Assembly: GCA_030430975.1 (NCBI GenBank)
Contig: JAUIKB010000281.1
Coordinates: 1-7,296 of the forward strand
Reading direction: 5' to 3'
DNA: 7,296 bases
Source of the DNA: Polyangia bacterium
GTDB taxonomy: Bacteria > Myxococcota_A > Polyangia > Polyangiales > Polyangiaceae
Numbering within the stretch: position 1 is the stretch's first letter; every line of letters begins with the position of its first letter. Made by a program: the position numbers and the translations under genes. The notes below the pieces were generated by a model. That model was not told where the DNA came from and made no database searches. It saw only the letters and a list, made by a program, of their open reading frames with translations. Shown here one piece after another: positions 1 through 6,617 of this stretch.

Positions 1-1
1 G

Positions 2-79
2 GTCATGTGGCTGAACAAGAACCAGCTTACCGGCGAGGAATCGCCCGGCGGTTGGGCGCTGCTGGCGTGCGCGGAGTAA
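2..79 (+). CDS. C-terminal fragment of an unidentified protein
   Basis: The window opens inside a reading frame of 25 codons ending in TAA; its last residues read GGWALLACAE. About nine tenths of its codons end in G or C, as expected for a real gene in this GC-rich DNA. The alternative frame starting at base 1 stays open to about 134 but has much poorer third-position GC, so frame 2 is preferred. Too little is present to name a family. The next gene starts 66 bp downstream in the same frame and strand, so the two could be co-transcribed. Confidence 0.55.
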   Translation, partial: VMWLNKNQLTGEESPGGWALLACAE

Positions 80-145
80 CCGTGCCGTTGGCGTGCGCTA
101 TCGCGTCGCGCGCCGGACCCTGCCGGTTTCGATGAACGCCGCGCC

Positions 146-346
146 ATGAGAACCGACGTCGACGACCGGCTACGGGCCGAAGCCGACCGGTTTCGGTTTC
201 GATTCTCGTGTCCCGACTGCGCCCACTTCGATCCTCAAGCGACGATGTGCGGTGATGGCTATCCGATTGAGCCGCACGTCAGCGCGCGGCAGGATCTTCC
301 GATGCTGCGGCACCTATACTTTTGTAAGAGCTTCGAACTCGTGTAG
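146..346 (+). CDS. Small four-cysteine protein, probable metal binder
   Basis: This 66-residue protein of unknown function has a charged N-terminal stretch (residues 1-20) followed by a compact region with four cysteines: C22 and C25 (a CPDC pair), C35 and C60 (in FCKSFEL at the C-terminus). A CxxC pair plus two more Cys in a soluble small protein suggests a zinc or iron-sulfur site; this is inference. There is no signal peptide or membrane segment. ATG at 146 is the only usable in-frame start after the stop at 77-79, and it lacks a clear Shine-Dalgarno sequence. Its TAG stop is 2 bp before the tilS ATG, so translation of the two is probably coupled. A rubredoxin-like or zinc-ribbon fold is possible, but I do not recognise a named family. 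Confidence 0.7.
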   Translation: MRTDVDDRLRAEADRFRFRFSCPDCAHFDPQATMCGDGYPIEPHVSARQDLPMLRHLYFCKSFELV

Positions 347-348
347 CG

Positions 349-1152
349 ATGGGCTCACATCCCCCAACGCTAATCGCCGTAGTCAGGCGGACGCTGCGAG
401 AGGAATGCAATCCCGGTCACCACGTGGTGGCGGCGGTCTCGGGCGGGCGGGACTCGCTCGCCATGCTGCATGTGCTGGCCAGGCTACGCGACGAGTTTGG
501 ATTTGAGCTGACGGCTCACGGTGTCGACCACGGGCTTCGATCCGAAGCCCAAGCTGAGCTAGCTCTTGCCCGTGCCGTTGCTGACGCAGAGTCAGTTCCG
601 TTTCGAGTTTCCGCGGTCACGGTGCCAGCGGGCGGGAATCTCCAGGCGCGTGCGCGTGCGGCGCGTCGTGAGTCGTTGCTGAGCGCCGCTTCAAGTGACT
701 GCCTGATCGCGACCGGTCATCACGCCGACGATCGTGCTGAGACAGTTCTGATCCGCCTGTTGCAAGGTTCTGGGCCGCGAGGGTTGGCAGCGCTTCCGCC
801 GCGCGCCGGCCGATTCATGCGGCCGCTGATCCGCGCGCCCCGCGCAGCCGTCGACGCGCACGTCGCGCGCCACGCGATCGAGTACGCCGATGATCCGTCG
901 AACGCGGACGCGCGCTTTCTGCGCTCGCGCGTCCGCCACGAGCTAATGCCGCTGTTGACCGCGCTTTCACCAGGAATTGCCGGTCACCTGAACGCACTTG
1001 CAGACCAGCTGTCCGCGGGAGACGGGGGGCCGGCAGAATTGAATCGCGCTCAGCGGCAGCAGCTGGACCGGGTATTGGCGTTGGGCCGCGGTGCGGTGCG
1101 CATTAGCGATGATCAGGAATTGGTGTTGCGCAAGCCCAGCTCGCGCAGCTAG
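349..1152 (+). CDS. tilS: tRNA(Ile)-lysidine synthetase, short form
   Basis: TilS uses ATP and lysine to convert the wobble cytidine of tRNA-Ile(CAU) to lysidine, so that the tRNA is charged with Ile and reads AUA. The 267-residue product has the family marks in order: the PP-loop SGGRDS (residues 31-36), VDHGLRSEAQAE (59-70), the ATP-binding segment GHHADDRAET (123-132) with LQGSGPRGL following, RPL (158-160), and the DDPSN...FLRSRVRHELMPLL block (181-203). The catalytic domain therefore looks complete. Many TilS proteins are longer (E. coli about 430 residues) and have extra C-terminal tRNA-binding domains; here the protein stops soon after RISDDQELVLRK. Either this is a natural short form or the C-terminus has been lost (see the 1153-1450 spacer). 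It starts 2 bp after the small Cys protein and has no strong ribosome site of its own, which fits coupled translation. Confidence 0.92.
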   Translation: MGSHPPTLIAVVRRTLREECNPGHHVVAAVSGGRDSLAMLHVLARLRDEFGFELTAHGVDHGLRSEAQAELALARAVADAESVPFRVSAVTVPAGGNLQARARAARRESLLSAASSDCLIATGHHADDRAETVLIRLLQGSGPRGLAALPPRAGRFMRPLIRAPRAAVDAHVARHAIEYADDPSNADARFLRSRVRHELMPLLTALSPGIAGHLNALADQLSAGDGGPAELNRAQRQQLDRVLALGRGAVRISDDQELVLRKPSSRS

Positions 1153-1281
1153 CCCGCTGTGCCAAACGCGCGCCGGAGATACGCTGCGCTTGGGCGACAG
1201 CGCGCGATCTAGGCTGCGTGATCGAGTTTCGTATCGCCGCATCCAGGCGGCTGAGCCGTTTTCCGTTGGCCGTTCGTCGCG

Positions 1282-1298
1282 CCGAACCAAAAGTTCGG
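1282..1298. repeat. Inverted repeat / hairpin in the tilS-ftsH spacer
   Basis: CCGAAC and GTTCGG form a perfect 6-bp stem around the 5-base loop CAAAA. On the + strand it is followed by GG and only three Ts, so it is at best a poor intrinsic terminator for the tilS transcript. It could equally be an operator or have no function. Confidence 0.4.
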
Positions 1299-1317
1299 GG
1301 TTTCGACGCTGGCATCT

Positions 1318-1343
1318 CCAGGTGGCATGCTCTATGCCATTGG
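1318..1343. repeat. Interrupted inverted repeat upstream of ftsH
   Basis: The arms TGGCAT (1323-1328) and ATGCCA (1334-1339) flank a 5-base loop. An outer CCA/TGG pairing (1318-1320 with 1341-1343) extends it to nine pairs, with a small 2-by-1 internal loop. There is no T-tract after it. Dyad symmetry about 110 bp upstream of the ftsH start could be a regulator site or an RNA hairpin; neither can be decided from the sequence. Confidence 0.4.
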
Positions 1344-1400
1344 TCCCTCAAAAGCCTGCTCCGATCTTTTGCGAAGCGCTCGACACGCAGCGATTCGGCA

Positions 1401-1425
1401 GCATGTTTAAAAGGCCGCATGTTTA
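1401..1425. repeat. 9-bp direct repeat just upstream of ftsH
   Basis: GCATGTTTA occurs at 1401-1409 and again at 1417-1425, exactly 16 bp apart start to start. The copies form a locally AT-rich patch that ends 25 bp before the ftsH start codon. Two identical half-sites at this position could bind a regulator or overlap the ftsH promoter. No CIRCE element (the heat-shock operator) is visible. Confidence 0.4.
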
Positions 1426-1439
1426 GATCGTCGATAGAT

Positions 1440-1444
1440 AGAGG
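1440..1444 (+). promoter_or_regulatory. Ribosome binding site of ftsH
   Basis: AGAGG lies 6 bases before the GTG at 1451. This spacing supports GTG as the true ftsH initiator; it gives the usual short cytoplasmic lead (KQPHKT) before the first membrane segment. Confidence 0.6.
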
Positions 1445-1450
1445 TCGCGA

Positions 1451-3391
1451 GTGAAGCAACCGCACAAAACCCTACTGCTCTGGGTCGTACTGATCGTCGC
1501 CTTCCTGGCGATATGGCAGTTCTTGAGCCCGGACGGTCCGCAGCGCCAGCCGATGGCCTTCAGTGACTTCATGGCGCTTGTCAAGGCGCCCAAGGAACAG
1601 AAGCATGTCGAGGCCGTTGAGATCATCGAGCGCGAATACACGTTTCAGATCAAAGACCCAGCGCGAAAAGGTCAACCGATCCGCGGCGTGACGATCGGCC
1701 CGGCTGGTGACGAAATCGCAGCGGAGATCCTCAAGTCGGATGTGAAGGTCACGTATCAAAAAGACGATACGAGTCCGTTCCTCACAACGACTCTGACCAT
1801 CTTGCTGCCGATGCTGTTCTTGCTGGTCATGTTCTATCTGTTCATGCGTCAGCTCCAAGCCGGGGGCGGCAAGGCGATGAGTTTCGGTAAGAGCCGCGCC
1901 AAGCTGCTCAACGAAGCGCAAAACAAAGTGACGTTCGCGGACGTCGCGGGCATCGACGAGGCCAAGGACGAGGTCGAAGAGATCATCGCGTTCCTGAAGG
2001 ACCCGAAAAAGTTTCAGAAGCTCGGCGGACGCATTCCCAAGGGCGTGCTGATGATGGGTCCGCCAGGCACGGGCAAGACCTTGCTGGCCCGCGCGGTCGC
2101 CGGTGAGGCCGGCGTGCCGTTCTTCAGCATTTCTGGGTCCGACTTTGTCGAGATGTTCGTCGGGGTCGGCGCGAGCCGCGTACGCGATCTGTTTGAACAG
2201 GGAAAGAAGCACGCGCCGTGCATCATCTTCATCGATGAGATCGACGCGGTTGGCCGTCATCGCGGTGCGGGTCTTGGCGGTGGCCACGACGAGCGCGAAC
2301 AGACCCTCAACCAGCTGCTGGTCGAGATGGACGGGTTCGAGTCTAGCGAAGGCGTGATCATCGTCGCCGCCACAAACCGACCCGACGTCCTCGACCCTGC
2401 GATCTTGCGGCCCGGGCGTTTTGACCGGCGCATCACGGTGCCACGTCCCGATATCCGCGGTCGCGAGGGCATCCTCGGCGTTCACACTCGCAAGGTGCCG
2501 GTATCTGGGGACGTGGACTTGCGAATTCTGGCGGCCGGGACACCGGGTTTCGTCGGCGCTGACCTTGAGAACCTCGTCAATGAGGCTTCGCTGCTCGCTG
2601 CGCGGCAGGACAAAGAGGCCGTCTCGATGAGCGACTTTGAGATGGCCAAAGACAAGGTGCTGATGGGCACCGAACGCCGTTCGATGGTGATGAGCGAAGA
2701 AGAGCGCCGCACCGCCGCTTGGCACGAGTCCGGCCACACGCTCGTCGGCATGCTGGTCGAGGGCAACGACGGCGTTCACAAAGTGTCGATCATTCCCCGC
2801 GGCGCCGCTCTTGGCGTGACTATGTTTCTCCCCAACGAGGACCGTCACTTGATGACGCGCAAACAGAGCCTGGCACGGATCGCCATGGCGCTGGGTGGGC
2901 GTGTCGCCGAAGAGGTGGTGTTCAGCGAGATCACGACCGGCGCGCAGGACGACATTCGCCGAGCGACCCGATTGGCGCGTTCGATGGTGTGCGAGCACGG
3001 CATGAGCGACAAGCTCGGACCGATCGCATACGGTGATAACGACGAGAGTATTTTCCTGGGTCGCGAGATGGCGTCTCGCAGCGATGGGTACTCAGAAGAA
3101 ACGGCGAAGGCCATCGATAGCGAAGTCCGACGGATCGTCGAGGAGCAGCATGACTTGGCCAGGAAAGTCCTGACCGACAACCGTGCCCGCCTCGATCGTC
3201 TGGCCGAGGCCTTGCTCGAGCGTGAGACTCTCGACAGTGACGAGATTCAGGCGGTGCTCGAAGACCGCCCACTGCCGGCCAAGGACCGGGTGGTGCTACC
3301 CCGCTGGAGCGACAAGCGTAGGGAGCAGAAAGAATCCAAGCGTCCCGCGTCGATCTTCGGCGCTCCGAAGCCGGCGCCTTCAGGCGGCTAG
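1451..3391 (+). CDS. ftsH: ATP-dependent zinc metalloprotease FtsH
   Basis: FtsH is the inner-membrane AAA+ hexameric protease that extracts and degrades membrane and short-lived cytoplasmic proteins. At 646 residues it matches the family (E. coli 644). Order: membrane helix 1 (about 7-24), periplasmic part (25-108), membrane helix 2 (about 110-132), then the AAA+ module with Walker A GPPGTGKT (203-210, K209), the pore-loop motif FVG (236-238), Walker B IIFIDEID (258-265) and the second region of homology with candidate arginine fingers R320 and R323 in LRPGRFD. The zinc protease motif is HESGH (425-429) with E426 catalytic; D501 in TTGAQDD is the expected third ligand. The usual form is HEAGH, so S427 is a mild variant that keeps all ligands. 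The C-terminus is Pro/Ala/Gly-rich. The start is GTG with a good ribosome site. It converges with cca. Confidence 0.97.
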   Translation: MKQPHKTLLLWVVLIVAFLAIWQFLSPDGPQRQPMAFSDFMALVKAPKEQKHVEAVEIIEREYTFQIKDPARKGQPIRGVTIGPAGDEIAAEILKSDVKVTYQKDDTSPFLTTTLTILLPMLFLLVMFYLFMRQLQAGGGKAMSFGKSRAKLLNEAQNKVTFADVAGIDEAKDEVEEIIAFLKDPKKFQKLGGRIPKGVLMMGPPGTGKTLLARAVAGEAGVPFFSISGSDFVEMFVGVGASRVRDLFEQGKKHAPCIIFIDEIDAVGRHRGAGLGGGHDEREQTLNQLLVEMDGFESSEGVIIVAATNRPDVLDPAILRPGRFDRRITVPRPDIRGREGILGVHTRKVPVSGDVDLRILAAGTPGFVGADLENLVNEASLLAARQDKEAVSMSDFEMAKDKVLMGTERRSMVMSEEERRTAAWHESGHTLVGMLVEGNDGVHKVSIIPRGAALGVTMFLPNEDRHLMTRKQSLARIAMALGGRVAEEVVFSEITTGAQDDIRRATRLARSMVCEHGMSDKLGPIAYGDNDESIFLGREMASRSDGYSEETAKAIDSEVRRIVEEQHDLARKVLTDNRARLDRLAEALLERETLDSDEIQAVLEDRPLPAKDRVVLPRWSDKRREQKESKRPASIFGAPKPAPSGG

Positions 3392-3404
3392 CCCGGTCTA
3401 GCTG
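3385..3404. terminator. Possible stem-loop at the end of ftsH
   Basis: Bases 3385-3391 can pair with 3398-3404 (seven pairs including one G-T, core GCTAG/CTAGC) around a 6-base loop. The ftsH TAG stop lies in the left arm. No T-tract follows, so classical intrinsic termination is not supported; it may only mark the transcript end. Confidence 0.3.
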
Positions 3405-3416
3405 AGCCGAGGCCGA

Positions 3417-3439
3417 GCTTGAGGCATCACGCCTCAGGC
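3417..3439. terminator. Stem-loop between convergent ftsH and cca
   Basis: The arms 3417-3425 (GCTTGAGGC) and 3431-3439 (GCCTCAGGC) form nine pairs with one G-T, around the loop ATCAC. The loop contains the reverse-strand stop codon of cca, and the right arm is inside its last codons. A stem between two convergent genes could slow polymerase or protect 3' ends from both sides. Neither strand shows a following U-run, so a true bidirectional terminator is only a possibility. Confidence 0.45.
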
Positions 3440-4815
3440 GCCGCGGCCAGCTCCTTGGCTCGCTGCAGCAGCGTCTCCGGGTTGTTGCGCGTCGGGTCGT
3501 CCGTGACCTCCTCGAGCAACGCTCGGAGGATGACGCCGATCTTGGGTCCCGGCTTCATGCCTAAGTCGGCCAAGAGTTCTCGACCACCGATCGCCAGGTC
3601 GCTGACTTTGACCGCGCTACCCTCGGCCAACGCGCGTGCCACGCGCTCTTGAAGTGACTTGAGCCGATCGAGGTCGGCACTGGCGTCCTTACCCTTGCCG
3701 AGCACATCCGCCCGATTGAGACTGTACAAGTCTTCGAGCAGCTCAGGTGTTACGCGGCGGATCCAACGCCGAACGGCCGCGTCGCTCCACGATTCGTCGT
3801 AACAGATGAGGTGGTGCCGCACCAAACTGGTGATGTGCGTGCGCTCGTCGTTCGAGAAGCGCAATCGCGCTAGCATCGGTTCGGACATTTCCGCGCCGAT
3901 GCGCTCGTGTTCGTAGAAGGTGTAGTCCTGCGTTTTCTCGCTAAAGGCACGCGACCGCGGTTTACCGACGTCATGCAGCAGGCCGGCCATGCGCAGGATA
4001 GGGTTGGGGGCGCAGTGGTCCAGGCAGCTCATGGCGTGTCCCCACACATCGTAGGCGTGGTAGCGATTTTGCTCACAGCCAACGGATTCGAGCAGTTCTG
4101 GCGCGGTGACTTCCAGCATGCCGTGTTCGCGCATGATCTCGAAGGCGCGGCTGGGTCGGTCGGCGCCCATCGCTTTCAGCCACTCGTCTCGAATTCGCTC
4201 GGGGCTGACCTTGCGGTAGGTGTCGAGGCTTGGCCGAATCGCCCGTCGCGTTTCGTCCTCTAGCTCGAACTGAAGAGTTGCCACGAACCGAGCAGCGCGC
4301 AGGATGCGCAACCCGTCTTCATCGAAGCGTTTGGCAGCGTCGCCAACGGCTCTGAGCGACCGGCGTTTCAGATCGCCGATGCCGTCAAACGGATCGATCA
4401 GGCGGTCTTCGAGCACGTCGTATGCGATGGCGTTGACCGTGAAGTCGCGCCGCTCCAGGTCGGCGGCGATGTCTTCCACAAAGTACACCTCGTCGGGTCG
4501 CCGCCCGTCGCTGTACGTCGTCTCGCCTCGCAGCGTCGTGACCTCGTACCCGACGCGTTCGAGCAGCACCGTCACCGTTCCGTGCTGAATCCCGGTCGGG
4601 ATGACTTTGCGAAACAGCTTCTGGACTTGTTCTGGCAGCGCGTCGGTCGCGATGTCCCAGTCGTTGCGGACCTGGGTTCCTTCATGCGCGAGGAGCAGAT
4701 CGCGAACGCAGCCGCCGACGACCCAGCTGCGATGCCCGCCTTCACGGAGGCGTCGACAGAGTGCCAGCACCGGCGGCGGAACTGCTTGTCGCAGCTTGGT
4801 GGTGTCGAGTTGCAT
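3427..4815 (-). CDS. cca: CCA tRNA nucleotidyltransferase with HD domain
   Basis: This enzyme adds or repairs the 3' CCA end of tRNAs from CTP and ATP without a nucleic-acid template. The 462-residue protein is a class II (bacterial) polymerase of the PcnB/CCA superfamily: GGCVRD (34-39), metal-binding D52 and D54 in NDWDIAT, RRDFTVNA (122-129), the nucleotide-selecting EDGLR (166-170, D167 and R170), and the ERIRDE segment near 206-211. An HD domain follows (H260, LLHDVGKP with H281/D282, H303, RHH at 333-335), probably a metal-dependent phosphatase/phosphodiesterase as in E. coli Cca. The tail with GRELLADLGMKPGPKIG is typical of the family. Poly(A) polymerase, or a split CC- or A-adding enzyme, is not fully excluded from motifs alone. 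The ATG start has GAGAG 6 bases upstream. It lies 122 bp downstream of the kinase gene on the same strand. Confidence 0.9.
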   Translation of the reverse strand: MQLDTTKLRQAVPPPVLALCRRLREGGHRSWVVGGCVRDLLLAHEGTQVRNDWDIATDALPEQVQKLFRKVIPTGIQHGTVTVLLERVGYEVTTLRGETTYSDGRRPDEVYFVEDIAADLERRDFTVNAIAYDVLEDRLIDPFDGIGDLKRRSLRAVGDAAKRFDEDGLRILRAARFVATLQFELEDETRRAIRPSLDTYRKVSPERIRDEWLKAMGADRPSRAFEIMREHGMLEVTAPELLESVGCEQNRYHAYDVWGHAMSCLDHCAPNPILRMAGLLHDVGKPRSRAFSEKTQDYTFYEHERIGAEMSEPMLARLRFSNDERTHITSLVRHHLICYDESWSDAAVRRWIRRVTPELLEDLYSLNRADVLGKGKDASADLDRLKSLQERVARALAEGSAVKVSDLAIGGRELLADLGMKPGPKIGVILRALLEEVTDDPTRNNPETLLQRAKELAAAPEA

Positions 4816-4937
4816 TGTTCGCTCTCAGTCTTACCAGACAGCCCGGTCGCGGTCGCCGTGGCGACGGCGTGCCGCGAGCGCAGCGGCGCCTTAGGCCGGC
4901 CTTAAGTTCTACTTTGGAAGCGCCGCGGCGCAGACGG
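4816..4937 (-). other. Palindrome-rich spacer between kinase gene and cca
   Basis: These 122 bp hold no gene but several symmetric elements: GTCGCC/GGCGAC at 4852-4865 with a 2-base centre; the perfect 10-bp palindrome AGGCCGGCCT at 4893-4902; and the perfect 12-bp palindrome GCGCCGCGGCGC at 4920-4931, just after the kinase stop. GCGGCGC at 4883-4889 can also pair with GCGCCGC at 4920-4926, enclosing the 10-bp palindrome. A transcript would fold strongly here. It could act as a 3' end for the kinase message or a structured leader for cca. No U-tract or clear promoter was found. Confidence 0.4.
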
Positions 4938-6617
4938 CTACTTCTTCCAGGGGTCGATGATGTCGCCGCCGCCGCCGAGCTTCAGCTTCTTCTTGGTCTT
5001 CGGGCGCGCGACCGGCTTCTTGGTGACCGTGGGACGCTTGACTGCTGCTGGGCGCCCTCTGCCGGTTTTCGGTGGCGCTTTCGTTTCTTCGAGCCGGATG
5101 GTGAGCTTCGACTTACTGCCGTCGACCTCGAACGGTTTCGGCTCGTACCCTTCGGCTCGCGCTTCTAAGCCGATCGTCTCGCCGTCTTTGAGATCCAGAG
5201 CCACCGGTGATGTTCCGTGGTCCTTTTCGCCCTGAATTACGTGGGCGCTAAGCGGATCGACGACGATGATGACTTGGGTGGTGCCGGGCTCCGGATCCGG
5301 TACAGCCGCTGGCTCGGTGGTTGCGGCCGGTTCGGGCTCGGGTGCAGCCTTGGGCTGGGACGCGGTGCTCTTTCCGCCGATTGCGAAGATGCCGACGACG
5401 ATGCCGACCGCCGCGATCACCCCGGCGATACCGGCGACTAACGGCCAGCGCCTGCGCCTGAAACCGGGCGATGCTGGCACCGGTTCGGGCATGCCCTTCG
5501 TCGGCTTTTTGAAGTAGTCAGCAGGGACGTTGAATCCACCCGAACGCTGCATCATTTCTGCGACGGCCGTCGGCACGCTGCCGTCGTCCAAGCAGCCCAG
5601 ATCGTCGAGCAGCTCCTGCATCGACGCGTAGCGCTGCTCGGGTCGCTTTGATAGGCACTTGAGCACGATGGCCTCGAGCCCAGGCGGCACGTCTTGAGGC
5701 GCAGGAACCAGGGCGCGGATTGGAACCGGCGCCTTGTACATGTGCTGGGTCAGGATGCCCATGAAGTTGTCAGCGTCGAAGGGCACCTTGCCGCTGGCGA
5801 GTTCGTACAGGATGACGCCCATGGAGTAGATGTCGCCCCGATGATCGACCGGCGCGCCAGCCGCCTGTTCGGGCGACATGTAATGTGGCGTCCCGAACAC
5901 CGACCCAGCCTGCGTGAGCTTGCTGTCTACGCCCGATTCGACCTTCGCGATACCGAAGTCTAGGATCTTGACGAAGTCCGTCTGTTTGCCGCGCTTGATC
6001 AGGAAGATGTTGTCTGGCTTGAGGTCGCGGTGCACGATCTCAGCGTCATGCGCAGCAGCCAGGCCTTCGCATAGCTGCTTGGCGATCGTCACGATACGCG
6101 GCACAGGCAGCGCCGTGCCTTCCTCGATCACTTTCGAGAGCGGTACTCCGTCCAAGTACTCCATCACGAAATACGTGGACCCGTCCGGTAACTGACCGAA
6201 GTCGCTGATGTCGATGATGTGTTCGTTGCCGATGCTGGAGGCTGCCCGGGCCTCGATGAGAAAGCGTTCGGTCACCTCGGTGTCACGTGCGTGGTCCGCG
6301 CGCAGCACCTTCATCGCGACCTTCTTGTCGATGATCTTGTGCCGACAGCGGTAGACGACGCCCATGCCGCCCTCGCCGAGTACGGCTTCGACCTTGTAGC
6401 GGTTGTCGATCGTGCAACCGATGTACGGGTCGTCGACCGGCTGCGGCGGTAGCGCCTGGATGCCGCTGATCTCCGCTTCGATGTCATGCATGCTGGAGCT
6501 CGGCGCGATGGTTACGCGCTTCAGGCCTCCAGTGACGGCCTCGACGGTCTGCATCGGCTCGCTGATTGGATCAGTGAGTTCGGGCGCGGCGCCGGGGTGG
6601 TTCGGGTCGTGGGACAT
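4938..6617 (-). CDS. PknB-type membrane Ser/Thr protein kinase with PEGA-like tail
   Basis: This eukaryotic-type kinase phosphorylates Ser/Thr on unknown partners. Of 559 residues, 1-73 are a variable cytoplasmic lead and about 74-340 form the kinase domain: glycine loop GEGGMGVVY (81-89), K103, E122, catalytic HRDLKPDN (196-203, D198), DFG (220-222), an activation loop with candidate sites T235 and T243, SPE (248-250, for the usual APE), DIYSMG (262-267) and R325. All catalytic residues are present, so it should be active. A membrane helix (about 391-412) follows RRRR, then a Pro/Ala/Glu-rich linker, a PEGA-like beta domain (about 446-510) and a Lys/Arg-rich tail ending DIIDPWKK. With the kinase inside, the PEGA part lies in the periplasm and may sense the envelope. 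The ATG at 6617 has no visible Shine-Dalgarno; starting at M22 or M43 would keep the kinase intact. Such kinases are abundant in myxobacteria. Confidence 0.95.
   Translation of the reverse strand: MSHDPNHPGAAPELTDPISEPMQTVEAVTGGLKRVTIAPSSSMHDIEAEISGIQALPPQPVDDPYIGCTIDNRYKVEAVLGEGGMGVVYRCRHKIIDKKVAMKVLRADHARDTEVTERFLIEARAASSIGNEHIIDISDFGQLPDGSTYFVMEYLDGVPLSKVIEEGTALPVPRIVTIAKQLCEGLAAAHDAEIVHRDLKPDNIFLIKRGKQTDFVKILDFGIAKVESGVDSKLTQAGSVFGTPHYMSPEQAAGAPVDHRGDIYSMGVILYELASGKVPFDADNFMGILTQHMYKAPVPIRALVPAPQDVPPGLEAIVLKCLSKRPEQRYASMQELLDDLGCLDDGSVPTAVAEMMQRSGGFNVPADYFKKPTKGMPEPVPASPGFRRRRWPLVAGIAGVIAAVGIVVGIFAIGGKSTASQPKAAPEPEPAATTEPAAVPDPEPGTTQVIIVVDPLSAHVIQGEKDHGTSPVALDLKDGETIGLEARAEGYEPKPFEVDGSKSKLTIRLEETKAPPKTGRGRPAAVKRPTVTKKPVARPKTKKKLKLGGGGDIIDPWKK

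Larger units (their letters stand above)
1153..1450 (+). other. Spacer between tilS and ftsH, possible decayed TilS tail
   Basis: No convincing intact gene lies in these 298 bp. The frame one base off from tilS is open from 1091 to 1426. Just past the tilS stop it reads RAGDTLRLGDSARSRLRD and then RRIQAAE, which faintly resembles the RPGDR...KKLKD...KIP...R block of the TilS C-terminal domain. The resemblance fades after about 1250. This could be a frameshifted remnant of a longer TilS. The spacer also carries two inverted repeats (1282-1298, 1318-1343) and a 9-bp direct repeat near ftsH. No convincing sigma70 promoter was found; TCGACA at 1380-1385 resembles a -35 box, but the best -10-like match, TTTAAA at 1406-1411, sits at a poor spacing of 20. 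Confidence 0.4.

Noticed and set aside
1380..1411. Sigma70-type promoter for ftsH (TCGACA with TTTAAA)
   Set aside because: The -35-like box is good but the only fair -10 match is 20 bases away; at normal spacing the match is poor, so it is not called as a feature.
1472..2998. 508-residue open frame on the minus strand
   Set aside because: It is wholly antisense to ftsH, which has unambiguous family motifs throughout; long antisense frames are common in GC-rich genes, and its product has no recognisable domain.
4957..5235. + strand open frame opposite the kinase tail
   Set aside because: It is antisense to the PEGA-like and basic tail region of the kinase; its Ser/Phe/Pro bias is the mirror of the Lys/Arg/Gly-rich tail.
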